The translations under genes were made by a program, and so were the position numbers. Source: Facklamia miroungae (GTDB lineage: Bacteria > Bacillota > Bacilli > Lactobacillales > Aerococcaceae). Taken from it: a stretch of 64,000 nt of DNA. The DNA lies in the NCBI RefSeq assembly GCF_012396555.1, contig NZ_JAAXPS010000009.1, forward strand, positions 1 to 64,000. The letters are read 5' to 3'. This document shows, in pieces, positions 43,856 through 52,815 of this stretch. The notes beneath the pieces were generated by a model that did no database searches, had not been told where the DNA came from, and saw nothing but the letters and a program-made list of their open reading frames with translations. Position 1 is the stretch's first letter; each line of letters begins with the position of its first letter.

Positions 43856-44689
43856 ATGAGAGTATCCTCTAGCCAACTGCTAAAAAAGGCACAGAATAAT
43901 CATTATGCTGTTCCTGCCGTTAATTTTATTGACGGATTGACGGCCAATGCCTATTTAGCAGTCGCTGAAAAACTAAATATGCCAATGATTTTAGCTTTTG
44001 CTCAAGCGCATAATGAGTGGCTTTCTTTGGAAGAGGCGGCTTGGATCGGTACCCATATTCAAGAAAAAGCCACTGTCCCCATTGTTCTACACTTAGATCA
44101 TGGTCAGGACATTCACTTCATCCAAAGAGCCATTGATTTAGGCTTTAACTCTGTTATGATCGATGCTTCAACTGAAACTTTTGCTAATAATGTAAAAAGA
44201 ACCAAAGAAGTTGTCAATTATGCTCATGATCACGGAGTGGATGTTGAAGCAGAGATAGGGTTTGTAGGAGCAAATGAAAATTTAGAAAACCATGAACTGG
44301 TTGAGTCGATTTATACAGAAGTTGAAGATGCTATTGAATTCGTTAATCAGACAAAGGTTGATTCCTTGGCTATTTCCATAGGCACAGCTCATGGAATCTA
44401 TAAAGGAACACCTAAAATTAATTTCAAGCGTTTATCCCAAATAAGAGAAAGAATTGACATACCCCTTGTTCTTCATGGTGGATCCTCGACCGGATATGAA
44501 AATCTTAATAGATGTGCACGAGAAGGAATCACTAAAATTAATTTATTTTCGGATATGATCAATGCGGGATTTAATGCAATAAACATGCCTTCTGTAAAAG
44601 ATTACCCTTCATTAATTATTCAGATGAAGAAGAGTATTGAAAAACAATTAGAGGAGTATTATGCAGTATTTGGCTTAATTGAAAGGTAG
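43856..44689 (+). CDS. Class II ketose-bisphosphate aldolase (GatY/KbaY/FbaA family)
   Basis: A 277-residue zinc-dependent aldolase. Zinc ligands and active-site segments are visible: LHLDHGQD (His and catalytic Asp), DVEAEIGFVG (Glu), GTAHGIYKG (His) and LHGGSST (His). The family cleaves tagatose- or fructose-1,6-bisphosphate, or other ketose (bis)phosphates, to dihydroxyacetone phosphate and an aldehyde. In this operon it probably cleaves the product of the PTS substrate. The following TIM-like gene would process a resulting triose or tetrose phosphate. No phosphofructokinase-type kinase is present, so a direct monophosphate aldol cleavage is possible. Confidence 0.85.
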   Translation: MRVSSSQLLKKAQNNHYAVPAVNFIDGLTANAYLAVAEKLNMPMILAFAQAHNEWLSLEEAAWIGTHIQEKATVPIVLHLDHGQDIHFIQRAIDLGFNSVMIDASTETFANNVKRTKEVVNYAHDHGVDVEAEIGFVGANENLENHELVESIYTEVEDAIEFVNQTKVDSLAISIGTAHGIYKGTPKINFKRLSQIRERIDIPLVLHGGSSTGYENLNRCAREGITKINLFSDMINAGFNAINMPSVKDYPSLIIQMKKSIEKQLEEYYAVFGLIER

Positions 44690-44697
44690 GAAAATTA

Positions 44698-45387
44698 ATG
44701 AAATTAAAATTAGAGAATCACTTCTTTGTTTTTAATCCAAAATCCTATTTGTTTGGAGATAAGTTAATAGAGTATGCAAAAGTTGCCGATCAAATGGCTA
44801 AAAAATATCCGCATATTCAAGTCTTTGTAACGGCTCCTTATGCTGATTTATACAGATTAAATTTAGAAACAGAAAATATAATAGTGACCGCTCAACATTT
44901 TGATGGTATTGAACCGGGGCGCGGTATGGGTGCAGTTTTACCTGATTCATTAGCCAATGTCGGAGTGAAAGCTACTTTCTTGAATCACGCAGAACATCCT
45001 CTATCATTAGCTGATTTATCAGCTGCCATTAAACGCGCTAAAGAACTTGGCATAATTACAATTGTCTGTGCGGATTCAGTTGAAGAAGCCAAAGCAATAG
45101 CGACCTTAGATGTCGATATTCTTTTATGCGAACCGACAGAGTTGATAGGAACAGGTAAGACTAGCGATCGTTCGTATATTGAAAAAACTAATCATGCAAT
45201 TAAAACAATTAACTCCGAAGTGCTCATTATGCAGGCAGCCGGAGTAAGTACAGCAGAAGATGTCTATCAAATCATTGCTCAAGGGGCTGATGGAACAGGA
45301 TGCACCAGTGGAATAGTTAAAGCCTCTGATCCTAAACAAATGATCATTGATATGATTGAGGCTGTAAATAAAGGGATTGGAGGGTAA
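44698..45387 (+). CDS. Triosephosphate isomerase-like protein (short form)
   Basis: A 229-residue TIM-barrel protein. The catalytic set of triosephosphate isomerase is recognisable: Lys15 in FNPKSY, His in FLNHAEH, Glu in LLCEPTELIGTG and the phosphate loop near GADGTGCTSGIVKA. It is shorter than the housekeeping enzyme (about 250 residues) and resembles archaeal-type or tetrulose-phosphate isomerases such as those of erythritol catabolism. It lies eight bases after the aldolase gene, so it probably isomerises an aldolase product or a tetrulose phosphate. A plain second TpiA cannot be excluded. Confidence 0.72.
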   Translation: MKLKLENHFFVFNPKSYLFGDKLIEYAKVADQMAKKYPHIQVFVTAPYADLYRLNLETENIIVTAQHFDGIEPGRGMGAVLPDSLANVGVKATFLNHAEHPLSLADLSAAIKRAKELGIITIVCADSVEEAKAIATLDVDILLCEPTELIGTGKTSDRSYIEKTNHAIKTINSEVLIMQAAGVSTAEDVYQIIAQGADGTGCTSGIVKASDPKQMIIDMIEAVNKGIGG

Positions 45388-45390
45388 TAA

Positions 45391-45912
45391 ATGACTGTCT
45401 TTATAAAAGATTATCAAGTAGATACTAAAGCAGACCAAGTGACTTTCGTCGATATCACTAAAGAAGTCAAAGAGACAATCCACTTAAGTGGTGTGCAAAA
45501 TGGAATTTGTATCGTTTCAACCAGTCACACCACCTGTTCCGTCTTCTTTGAAGAATTCACACACGATAGGGATGAAAATGGAACCGAATTTCTCTTGCTA
45601 GATATGGATGAATGTCTGCAAAAAATAGTGCCTAATCATGATCGTGCAGACCGATATCGCTATCCAGGTGAAGAACATTACTGCGAAATTGAATCCTGGC
45701 CCGATTTAGAAAAATGGTTACCCGGAGGGGATCGTTCCAACTTGTGGAATGCTGATGCCCATATCAAAGCTTCAATCATTGGCTCAAGTGAGTCTTTAGT
45801 GGTTAGGAAGAATGAGTTGTCAGTTGGGATCACTGGGTATGTTTATTTTGTTGACTTTGATCGAACAAGAGAGCGAACTCGAAAGTACACAGTGACAATT
45901 ATTGGTGAATAA
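45391..45912 (+). CDS. YjbQ (UPF0047) family protein
   Basis: A 173-residue protein of the YjbQ family, longer than the usual 130-140 residues. Conserved features are VSTSHTTCSVFFEEF (about residues 50-64), WNADAHIKASIIGSSESLVV (about 117-136) and a central inserted segment rich in acidic residues and histidine (about 75-110). YjbQ proteins have weak thiamine-phosphate synthase activity in vitro, but their natural role is unclear. Here it is the last gene of an aldolase/TIM PTS operon, four bases after the TIM gene, so a metabolic step in that pathway is more likely. Confidence 0.8.
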   Translation: MTVFIKDYQVDTKADQVTFVDITKEVKETIHLSGVQNGICIVSTSHTTCSVFFEEFTHDRDENGTEFLLLDMDECLQKIVPNHDRADRYRYPGEEHYCEIESWPDLEKWLPGGDRSNLWNADAHIKASIIGSSESLVVRKNELSVGITGYVYFVDFDRTRERTRKYTVTIIGE

Positions 45913-45932
45913 AATTTTGATTCAATAATTAG

Positions 45933-45976
45933 AGAACTTCAACATTTCTATTTTTGAGTGTTGAAGTTCTTTTTTA
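45933..45976 (+). terminator. Rho-independent terminator
   Basis: AGAACTTCAACA (45933-45944) pairs perfectly with TGTTGAAGTTCT (45959-45970), followed by TTTTT. It ends the galactitol-type operon. Confidence 0.9.
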
Positions 45977-46050
45977 ACTTTTGGAGACTACTTTATTATT
46001 TAATCAGATGGAACAGGTATGTTATAATTTTTTCAAAAGGAGATGATAAA

Positions 46051-46281
46051 ATGCAATGTCCAAAGTGTGGCAATGAAATGTTAAAAGGAAGTTTACTAGG
46101 GGACCGTTATGCGATTAAATGGCAACCTGCCGATAAAAAGTTAGTTGGAGGTATTTTTGCTAGAGGGGGCTTTGCTTTAAAAGATGAATCTTCTTTATTT
46201 AGTCGGCCTAAAACAGAAGCATATGTTTGCGAGAATTGCGAATTGCTTACCGTTGACTTAAAAACACAAAGAAAAGCCTAG
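46051..46281 (+). CDS. Small zinc-ribbon protein (76 aa)
   Basis: A 76-residue protein with two cysteine pairs, CPKCG at residues 3-7 and CENC near 62-65, spaced as in a PF20097-type zinc ribbon, plus a basic tail. I choose ATG 46051 with AGGAG upstream; the upstream in-frame ATG 45958 would add a chance hydrophobic extension inside the terminator. TGTTATAAT near 46019 is a likely extended -10. Function unknown, possibly nucleic-acid or protein binding. A terminator follows. Confidence 0.7.
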   Translation: MQCPKCGNEMLKGSLLGDRYAIKWQPADKKLVGGIFARGGFALKDESSLFSRPKTEAYVCENCELLTVDLKTQRKA

Positions 46282-46300
46282 TAATCAGTTTAGAATTATT

Positions 46301-46331
46301 AAAGACTTGAAATTAGATTTCAAGTTTTTTT
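46301..46331 (+). terminator. Rho-independent terminator
   Basis: ACTTGAAA (46305-46312) pairs with TTTCAAGT (46318-46325), followed by TTTTTTT. Confidence 0.8.
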
Positions 46332-46494
46332 AGAATATATTTTTAGGGTTCAACTTTTAAAGAGTGCCCTATAGAAGGTTAAGCTAATAATCCTATCATA
46401 AAAAACAAAATCATTTTATGAAAAGTTTCATTATAGTCATAGATAGAATAGACGAGGGTAGTAAAAAGCACTTAAAAAAGAAATTTAAAGAAGG
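46332..46494. other. Spacer, no gene seen
   Basis: Nothing recognised between the zinc-ribbon terminator and the minus-strand peptide. Confidence 0.4.
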
Positions 46495-46536
46495 TTACAT
46501 CTTTATAGAATTTTTTGTAAAATTTCTCTTTTTCAT
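46495..46536 (-). CDS. Possible 13-residue peptide
   Basis: On the minus strand a perfect AGGAGG seven bases before an ATG opens MKKRNFTKNSIKM, then stops. The ribosome site is too good to be chance, but the peptide is basic and short. It could be a leader, a residual start of an eroded gene, or a microprotein. It lies about 100 bases downstream of the minus-strand zinc-ribbon gene. Confidence 0.3.
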   Translation of the reverse strand: MKKRNFTKNSIKM

Positions 46537-46642
46537 GGGTCAACCTCCTAAATAAAAATGGTTGATGCAAAGAAAATATTTTAAAATCTTTCATTCATTC
46601 TTTGAGTTAATACTTTTAATAGTGTTTTTAGCAAAAGTAAAT

Positions 46643-46846
46643 TTAAAATTTAGAAAGATCCAGTTCTTTATCTGAACACTGGCTACAAAGAATCGGAGCG
46701 TTTTTCCATTCAAATTCTTTTCGAGGTTTTACTTGAGCCTTAAGATGGCTAGGTGGGAATGCCCATTTAGTCCAACACATTTCACCTGTTTCGATTATTT
46801 TATGGCAGTGATCACAATGAAAATTACGGTCGCTCTGATCATACAT
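46643..46846 (-). CDS. Small cysteine-rich protein, zinc-binding type (67 aa)
   Basis: A 67-residue protein with CDHCHK (residues 11-16) and CSQCSDK near the C-terminus (54-60), two knuckles that probably bind one zinc ion. A single tryptophan-rich middle segment (GEMCWTKWAFPPSHLK) lies between. AGGAGATG precedes the ATG. Resembles small uncharacterised Firmicutes proteins; the function is unknown. It is transcribed away from the ABC operon. Confidence 0.7.
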   Translation of the reverse strand: MYDQSDRNFHCDHCHKIIETGEMCWTKWAFPPSHLKAQVKPRKEFEWKNAPILCSQCSDKELDLSKF

Positions 46847-47306
46847 ATTAAATCATCTCCTGATTATTTGAATAAATCATACTTTATAATCAATTGTAAT
46901 TGATAAATTTATTGTACTATCATTCATATGAATTTTAAAGAAAATTCAGTTACTCCCAGTTTTTTTAGAAAATTGATAATGATTAATTAAATCGTTTGGT
47001 ATGAATAACATTAAAAAAGGTTTAAAAATTTTTTTAATTTTTTAAGTTACTGCTTTTATATATGAGATAATTTGGATTACTTAGAATTACATTAAATATT
47101 TTTTAACTATTTATATGTATGGATATTACCTCACGCTGAATGAGTTACGACTAGTATGAAATCGGTGAATTAGAATTTACCATTCATTCATTTGCTTTTC
47201 AACATTTTGAAATTTATAGTATATATTCGAAGTTCCGTAACTTCTACCTAAGAGTAAAATAATGAAGATAAGTCTAATAAAAAAGAGAGCATATTATACA
47301 AAAATA
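46847..47306. other. 460-base intergenic region
   Basis: AT-rich with no gene on either strand; promoter sequences for the next operon lie at its right end. Confidence 0.45.
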
Positions 47307-47342
47307 TGTTATAATTTTTTTAATTTAGTGTAAGCGTTTTTT
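47307..47342 (+). promoter_or_regulatory. Extended -10 promoter overlapped by a cre-like site
   Basis: TGTTATAAT (47307-47315) is an extended -10. TGTAAGCGTTTTTT (47329-47342) lies where transcription starts; its left half fits the CcpA cre consensus. This implies catabolite repression of the ABC sugar operon. Confidence 0.55.
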
Positions 47343-47459
47343 TAAATTTAATATTATAGTAAAATTTCCACATTCAATCCATCAATTTATTGAATAGCGT
47401 TATCAAATATCAATCATGAGAATGTTTAACACTATCAAAACTTCTTAGGAGATAAATTT

Positions 47460-48380
47460 ATGACTCAATTTAAAAAAACTTTTAAAAAATTTAGGTTACA
47501 ATTTCCACTACAAGTAATGCTTCTTCCAGGTCTTATATATATGTTAATTTTTTGTTATATACCTATATATGGTTTGTTAATTGCTTTTAAACACTATACC
47601 GTGATGGATTCTTTTTCCTCTGCGGAGTGGGTAGGCTTAGAAAATTTCAAAATTATTCTTAATGACCCTATCTTCTGGGATGCAGTCCAAAACACATTAG
47701 GGATCAGCCTTTTGAAGTTGGCTATTGGTTTTGTTATTCCGATTATATTAGCGATCATGATCTATGAAGTGGTTAATATGAAATTTAAAAAAGTGATCCA
47801 AACAATCACTTACTTGCCACATTTTCTTTCTTGGATTATTTTAGGAGGAATGTTGATTAGTTGGCTTTCAACGAATGGCTTGCTTAATCAAATCTTAACA
47901 AGTTTAAATATTACTCATAATCATCCAAACTGGTTACTAGATCCGGATAAGTATTGGTTGATAGCTGTTTTATCAGATATATGGAAAAGCTCTGGTTGGG
48001 GAACGATCTTGTATTTAGCGGCTATGGCTAGAATTGATCCGAATCTTTATGAAGCAGCTAAGATAGATGGGGCAAATCGGCTTCTTCAAATTAGATATAT
48101 CACTTTACCAGGTATAAAAAATATTATTAGCTTGAATTTTTTGTTTACGATTAGTGGATTATTAGGTTCAAATTTGGATCAAACTTTAGTACTCATGAAT
48201 TCTCAAAATCGTTCAAAAGCCGAAGTTATTAATTCCTATGTTTATAAGATGGGAGTTGTTCAAGGTGATTTTTCTTATGCAACAGCAGTCGGTTTAGGGG
48301 TTTCGGTTATCTCACTCATTCTACTCTTGATAGGAAATTATGTAACCAAAAAGTTAAATGATGGGCAATCTATTTTATAA
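47460..48380 (+). CDS. ABC sugar importer permease 1 (LplB family)
   Basis: A 306-residue permease with six membrane helices. The EAA loop reads YEAAKIDGANRLLQIRYITL (about residues 198-217), which contacts the ATPase. LplB-type permeases belong to oligosaccharide importers whose ATPase is usually the shared MsmX/MsmK encoded elsewhere; none is encoded here. Ribosome site TAGGAG. First gene of a four-gene operon with a second permease, a lipoprotein and a DUF624 protein. No glycoside hydrolase is adjacent, so the glycan is not clear. Confidence 0.85.
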   Translation: MTQFKKTFKKFRLQFPLQVMLLPGLIYMLIFCYIPIYGLLIAFKHYTVMDSFSSAEWVGLENFKIILNDPIFWDAVQNTLGISLLKLAIGFVIPIILAIMIYEVVNMKFKKVIQTITYLPHFLSWIILGGMLISWLSTNGLLNQILTSLNITHNHPNWLLDPDKYWLIAVLSDIWKSSGWGTILYLAAMARIDPNLYEAAKIDGANRLLQIRYITLPGIKNIISLNFLFTISGLLGSNLDQTLVLMNSQNRSKAEVINSYVYKMGVVQGDFSYATAVGLGVSVISLILLLIGNYVTKKLNDGQSIL

Positions 48381-48391
48381 GGAGAAGATGA

Positions 48392-49273
48392 ATGAAAACG
48401 ATAAAAAAATATTTCCATGATGACTATCTTTTTTCTTTTTTCAACTCTATTTTATTGATATTATTCACCATTATTATTGCGGTTCCCGTTTGGAATGTTG
48501 TTGCATCATCCTTTGCAACAAGTGAGGTAATAGCTAAAGGAAATTATATCTTATTTCCTCAAGAACTAACCCTCAATAATTATCGAGCGGTCCTAAAAGA
48601 CGAGACGATTTTCCGAGCGTTTATAATATCTATCTTAAAAACGATTATTGGAATGTTCACTCACGTGTTCTTTACCGCACTATTTGCTTATCCTCTTAGT
48701 AAACACTATTTAAAAGGAAAAAGTATTTATAAATCAATCGGAATAGGAACAATGTTCTTTTCAGGTGGCTTGGTACCGACTTATCTATTGATTCGTAGCT
48801 TAGGTTTACTGGATTCCTTTTGGGTCTATATAATTCCATCCATGTTTACCTATTATGCGGCGATTATTCTTATGAATTTCTATCGCGATATACCAGCTTC
48901 TCTTGAAGAGTCTGCCATGTTAGATGGAGCGAGTCATTGGCAGATTTTTTCTAAAATTTATCTTCCTCTTTCAAAACCTGCCTTAGCTACAATTGGAATG
49001 TGGCATGCTGTCTATCAATGGAATGACTTCTTTACAGCCAAATTATATATTTCACGAGAAGAATTATACCCTTTACAAATGAAATTATATGAAATAATTG
49101 TCAATTCGCAAACGCGGTCTTTAAAGGATTTTAGCTTTGACGCGGCTGCTACGACAACGAAAGGGGTTCAATTGGCAACGATTGTCATTACAGCTCTACC
49201 GATAGTAATCATTTATCCTTTATTCCAGAAGTATTTTATTTCGGGAGCGATGTCAGGATCGATTAAAGAGTAA
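48392..49273 (+). CDS. ABC sugar importer permease 2 (YtcP family)
   Basis: A 293-residue permease with six helices and the EAA loop LEESAMLDGASHWQIFSKIYL (the segment around residues 171-190), which docks on the ATPase. YtcP/LplC-type permeases pair with LplB-type ones. Ribosome site GGAGAAG, 11 bases after the first permease. Together they form the channel for a sugar or oligosaccharide. Confidence 0.86.
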   Translation: MKTIKKYFHDDYLFSFFNSILLILFTIIIAVPVWNVVASSFATSEVIAKGNYILFPQELTLNNYRAVLKDETIFRAFIISILKTIIGMFTHVFFTALFAYPLSKHYLKGKSIYKSIGIGTMFFSGGLVPTYLLIRSLGLLDSFWVYIIPSMFTYYAAIILMNFYRDIPASLEESAMLDGASHWQIFSKIYLPLSKPALATIGMWHAVYQWNDFFTAKLYISREELYPLQMKLYEIIVNSQTRSLKDFSFDAAATTTKGVQLATIVITALPIVIIYPLFQKYFISGAMSGSIKE

Positions 49274-49392
49274 TAAACTTAAAAAAATTTAAATAAGTAG
49301 TATTTGTAATGAGCAAGGTGATACTTAAAGTACAAAAACAAGTTGTTGTCTAATGGAGTCAGTTTAGTGCCTTATAAATTGGAGGAATAAAA

Positions 49393-51033
49393 ATGAAAAA
49401 GTTGATATCAATGACTATACTCTGTGTAACCAGTCTAGTATTGGCAGCTTGTGGTAATCAAGCACAAAAGGATTCAAATGATCTTGAGAGTCTACCTGAT
49501 CTAAATGGTCGGTATGAAATAGATGAAAAGACTCCAGCTTGGAAGTTAGATACAAAAGAAGAGCCAACCAAGTTAACATGGTTTATTGAAAATGCTGGAT
49601 TTAATGATAGTCCTTGGGGAGAAGACATTGTCACGCGAAAGATTAAAGAGGATTTAAATTTAGATATTGAAATCATAGCAGGTGACGAGCAGGCATTAAA
49701 TACCTTTTTCGCTAGTGATAATATCCCTGACATTATTTCATTGTATGATGGAGGAAAGTCAAAACTATCTAAAAGTGCACAGAAGTGGTCTTTACCTTTG
49801 AATAAATTAGCTGAAAAATATGATCCTTATTTCTTTGAAGTAACGTCTGAAGATACTCTCAAATGGTACAAAATGGATGATGGAAATACCTATGGTTACG
49901 CAAGTTTCTCAAATACTGAAGAGGATTTACTCAGTGGTGTTATTCCTTCTCATAATGCTTTTGTGGTTAGAGGAGACGTGCTTAAAGAAATACCAGATTT
50001 AGACTTCACTACGCCTTCGGAATTTGAGCGATCATTAGAAAAAATCAATCAAAAGTTTCCAGAGTTAATTCCTCTTGGTTTTGGTGAAATGAAAAATCAT
50101 TTAGGATCGATAGGAGGTGCACTTCAGGACATGATTGGTGTGCCATGGGTTGATGAAGAAAATAATTATTATGATCGGAATATGGACGAAGAATACTTGA
50201 AATGGATTGATGTTTTAAGAGAAGCGCATAAAAATGGCTTTATCAGTGATGATAGTTTTGCTGACGATTACGATACCGTTTTAGAAAAGATAAAAATAGG
50301 CAAATATGCAGCAATGTTTGTGCAAGGGACACATGCTTACCAGCCCTCTTTCCAGGGACTAATGGATAAAGCTCCAGAATCTGCCTATAAACCTGTTGAT
50401 GCTTTCCAAAGCGACAAATATGACGGGCCTGCTTTATCGCAAGGCGGGTTATCCGGCTATACAACAACTTATATTACCAAAGAAAATAAGGATCCAGCCA
50501 AATCAATTCAGTTCTTCACTTATATGATTAGTGAAGAGGGAGCCGTTACCGTTAATTTTGGTGTTAAAGATGAGTCGTTTTATGAAGACGAGGTAGGTTA
50601 TTACCACTTAAACGATAAGTACCAAAAAATGAAAAATGATGACTTAGATGCCTTTAAAGAGAAGACGCGTATCGGAGAAATTCCATTCTTTGGCCACGAC
50701 AATGGGAATGCTGTGAAATATCAAGACCCTGAAGATATTGGTTGGGTCAAAGCGATACTACCCTTCCAAGAATGGGGGAAAGGGAAGTTGGTTCCAAAAT
50801 TTGAAATAGATGGAATCGATCCCGATCACGGTACAGTGGAAGCAAGAAACCTTACTGCCATTAATGATGAGTTTACGACCACAATCATAAGTGCTATTCG
50901 ATCAGAAGATAAAGAAACATTCGACCAAAAGATTGCTGATTTCAAGAAGTTTAGACGAGAACATGGCTGGGAAGATATCGTTAAAGTCTTTAATCAAAAA
51001 ATACAAGGAAACATGGAGCGATTGAAAGACTAA
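49393..51033 (+). CDS. Extracellular solute-binding lipoprotein (LplA/LipO type)
   Basis: A 546-residue substrate-binding protein of the large LplA type used with LplB/YtcP permeases. Signal peptide at residues 1-19 with lipobox LAAC and lipidated Cys20; the mature protein has the two-lobe fold typical of family 1 binding proteins. It would capture the sugar outside the membrane. Third gene of the operon, separated by 120 bases with no clear terminator. The glycan is unknown. Confidence 0.84.
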   Translation: MKKLISMTILCVTSLVLAACGNQAQKDSNDLESLPDLNGRYEIDEKTPAWKLDTKEEPTKLTWFIENAGFNDSPWGEDIVTRKIKEDLNLDIEIIAGDEQALNTFFASDNIPDIISLYDGGKSKLSKSAQKWSLPLNKLAEKYDPYFFEVTSEDTLKWYKMDDGNTYGYASFSNTEEDLLSGVIPSHNAFVVRGDVLKEIPDLDFTTPSEFERSLEKINQKFPELIPLGFGEMKNHLGSIGGALQDMIGVPWVDEENNYYDRNMDEEYLKWIDVLREAHKNGFISDDSFADDYDTVLEKIKIGKYAAMFVQGTHAYQPSFQGLMDKAPESAYKPVDAFQSDKYDGPALSQGGLSGYTTTYITKENKDPAKSIQFFTYMISEEGAVTVNFGVKDESFYEDEVGYYHLNDKYQKMKNDDLDAFKEKTRIGEIPFFGHDNGNAVKYQDPEDIGWVKAILPFQEWGKGKLVPKFEIDGIDPDHGTVEARNLTAINDEFTTTIISAIRSEDKETFDQKIADFKKFRREHGWEDIVKVFNQKIQGNMERLKD

Positions 51034-51068
51034 ACCAATCTATAGTAATAGATGAAAAGAGGAAAAAT

Positions 51069-51692
51069 ATGAAAGAAGAAGTATGGTTCAAAACGAAAAT
51101 TTATCAACTGTTCATGTTGATTTCAAATTTAGTTATTCTTAATCTTCTTTTTATTCTTTCTCTTTTGCCAATTGTCACAATCGGAGCAGCGCATATCGCC
51201 CTATATGCCTCTGTTAAAGGTTTAGCAAAAGATAATTTTGCACAAGTAATTGATGTCTATATTCATTCTTTTAAAGCGTATTTTAAAAAAGGAACAAAAT
51301 TATTTGCTTTTAGTTTTATATTTCTTCTAATGCTAATTAGTCTTATCAATATTATGGTTATAAATCGACTCACATTTATGACTTTCCTATTATTATTTCT
51401 ATTTTCGAATTTTTTATTGATAATAATAATTATCTTTCCTTTATCACTATTCGTGGAGGGCAATTTAAAACAATTATTAGCCAAAACGCTTTTATTTTTG
51501 CAATATGAGCTAATATTAAGCATTTTCATCTTTCTAATGAATTGTCTATTTTTTATTGTATTGCCACTATATATGCCAAGACTATTGATTTTCCATCTAC
51601 TAATAGGTTTTTCTAGTTTAGCATTGGTGCAACTAAAATTAATAAAGATTCGTTTAGAAAATAGTAGACCATTAAAAATTTTCTTTAATTGA
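51069..51692 (+). CDS. DUF624 (YesL-like) membrane protein
   Basis: A 207-residue protein with five hydrophobic segments, and the family start NLLFILSLLPIVTIGAAHIA (about residues 24-43). DUF624/YesL proteins accompany LplABC-type importers for pectin or other polysaccharide fragments; the mechanism is unknown, perhaps a chaperone of the permeases. It lies 35 bases after the binding protein gene and closes the operon. Ribosome site AGAGGA. Confidence 0.8.
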   Translation: MKEEVWFKTKIYQLFMLISNLVILNLLFILSLLPIVTIGAAHIALYASVKGLAKDNFAQVIDVYIHSFKAYFKKGTKLFAFSFIFLLMLISLINIMVINRLTFMTFLLLFLFSNFLLIIIIIFPLSLFVEGNLKQLLAKTLLFLQYELILSIFIFLMNCLFFIVLPLYMPRLLIFHLLIGFSSLALVQLKLIKIRLENSRPLKIFFN

Positions 51693-51712
51693 TTAATTTA
51701 GTAAAAGCTTTT

Positions 51713-51777
51713 GAGGGACCTCTTGTAAGTGGAAGGAATTTTAGTTTTTACAAACTTACAGATAAGGGGTCTCTTTC
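51713..51777 (+). terminator. Long imperfect terminator hairpin
   Basis: GAGGGACC...TTGTAAGT (51713-51730) partially pairs with ACTTACA...GGTCTC (51754-51773), then TTTCTT. It ends the ABC operon. Confidence 0.55.
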
Positions 51778-51937
51778 TTATGGATATCAGGGGATATCAT
51801 AAGTAATTTTCCTTACAAAAATTGGTGATATTGCTATAAAGTAGGATCAATTTCCTTACTATGTAATTTGTAAAGATGATTTATTTAAATACATGATCAA
51901 AATATTCCCTTTGATAAGACAACGAGAAGGAGTAAAA

Positions 51938-52732
51938 ATGAAAAACTTTAAAAATCAGTTAGTAAAGCGAAGTGGAGAACTAAGCGAGTTAGAGAATAAG
52001 ATTCTTGAATTTCTATTAGATAATTTACAAGTAATCAATGATTTATCAATCGAAGATATTGCTCAAGAACTTTATGTTTCAACAGCCTCTATTTCAAGAA
52101 CCACCAAAAAGCTAGGCTTCGAAGGTTATAGAGAGTTCAAATTCTTTGTCAATCAAACTATTGAAACTAATGATTATATGTTTGATATTAAAAGAAAAGA
52201 AGCAAATGAATTGTTATATAAAAAGCATCTTCACGAGGAAATTGAAAATGTATTTAAACACATTGATAGAGAACGAATTATTACAGCCGCAAATATGATC
52301 CATCAAGCTAATTCAATTGAAATAATTTCAATGGGAGCTAGCACAAGCGCTGGTAACGATCTTAGTTACAAATTATTAACTCTTAATAAAAAAGCAGCTG
52401 CCAGAATTGATTGGGATGAATTGGAAATTATTAGCAAAAACTTAAATCCGAATGATCTAGCCATTTTAATCAGTCTAAGTGGTGAAACAAAAGGAATTTT
52501 AAACTATGCTAAAAATTTAGTTTCGAATCGTACACCTGTCCTTTCAATTGTTGGGACAAAAAACTCTACTTTAGAAAAAATAACTAAAAATACAATTATA
52601 GCAGTCTCGAAACCAAATTATATTGGAAAAATTGATATGTCTTCCCGTGTACCAATGTTAATTATTATTGATTATATATTGGATATCTATTCAAAACTAT
52701 ATTTGACTGAATCCTCTCACAATAAAATGTAA
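51938..52732 (+). CDS. RpiR-family transcription regulator
   Basis: A 264-residue regulator: N-terminal RpiR helix-turn-helix (residues 1-75; SIEDIAQELYVSTASISRTT) and a C-terminal SIS sugar-phosphate-binding domain (about 105-250; SMGASTSAGNDLSYK, SLSGETKGIL). I choose ATG 51938 with AAGGAG upstream; the in-frame ATG 51893 has none. It stands before the PTS IICB and MalY-like genes, separated by a cre-like site, and probably controls them through the imported sugar phosphate. Confidence 0.85.
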   Translation: MKNFKNQLVKRSGELSELENKILEFLLDNLQVINDLSIEDIAQELYVSTASISRTTKKLGFEGYREFKFFVNQTIETNDYMFDIKRKEANELLYKKHLHEEIENVFKHIDRERIITAANMIHQANSIEIISMGASTSAGNDLSYKLLTLNKKAAARIDWDELEIISKNLNPNDLAILISLSGETKGILNYAKNLVSNRTPVLSIVGTKNSTLEKITKNTIIAVSKPNYIGKIDMSSRVPMLIIIDYILDIYSKLYLTESSHNKM

Positions 52733-52759
52733 GACCTTACATTCCATTGACAACACTTT

Positions 52760-52773
52760 TGTAAGCATTTGCA
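52760..52773 (+). promoter_or_regulatory. cre-like site before the PTS IICB gene
   Basis: TGTAAGCATTTGCA matches the CcpA consensus TGNAANCGNNNNCA at all fixed positions but one (CA in place of CG). It lies 43 bases before the ATG and suggests catabolite repression. Confidence 0.5.
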
Positions 52774-52815
52774 TTCTGATAATATGAATGTATTAAATGA
52801 AACGGAGGAAAAATA

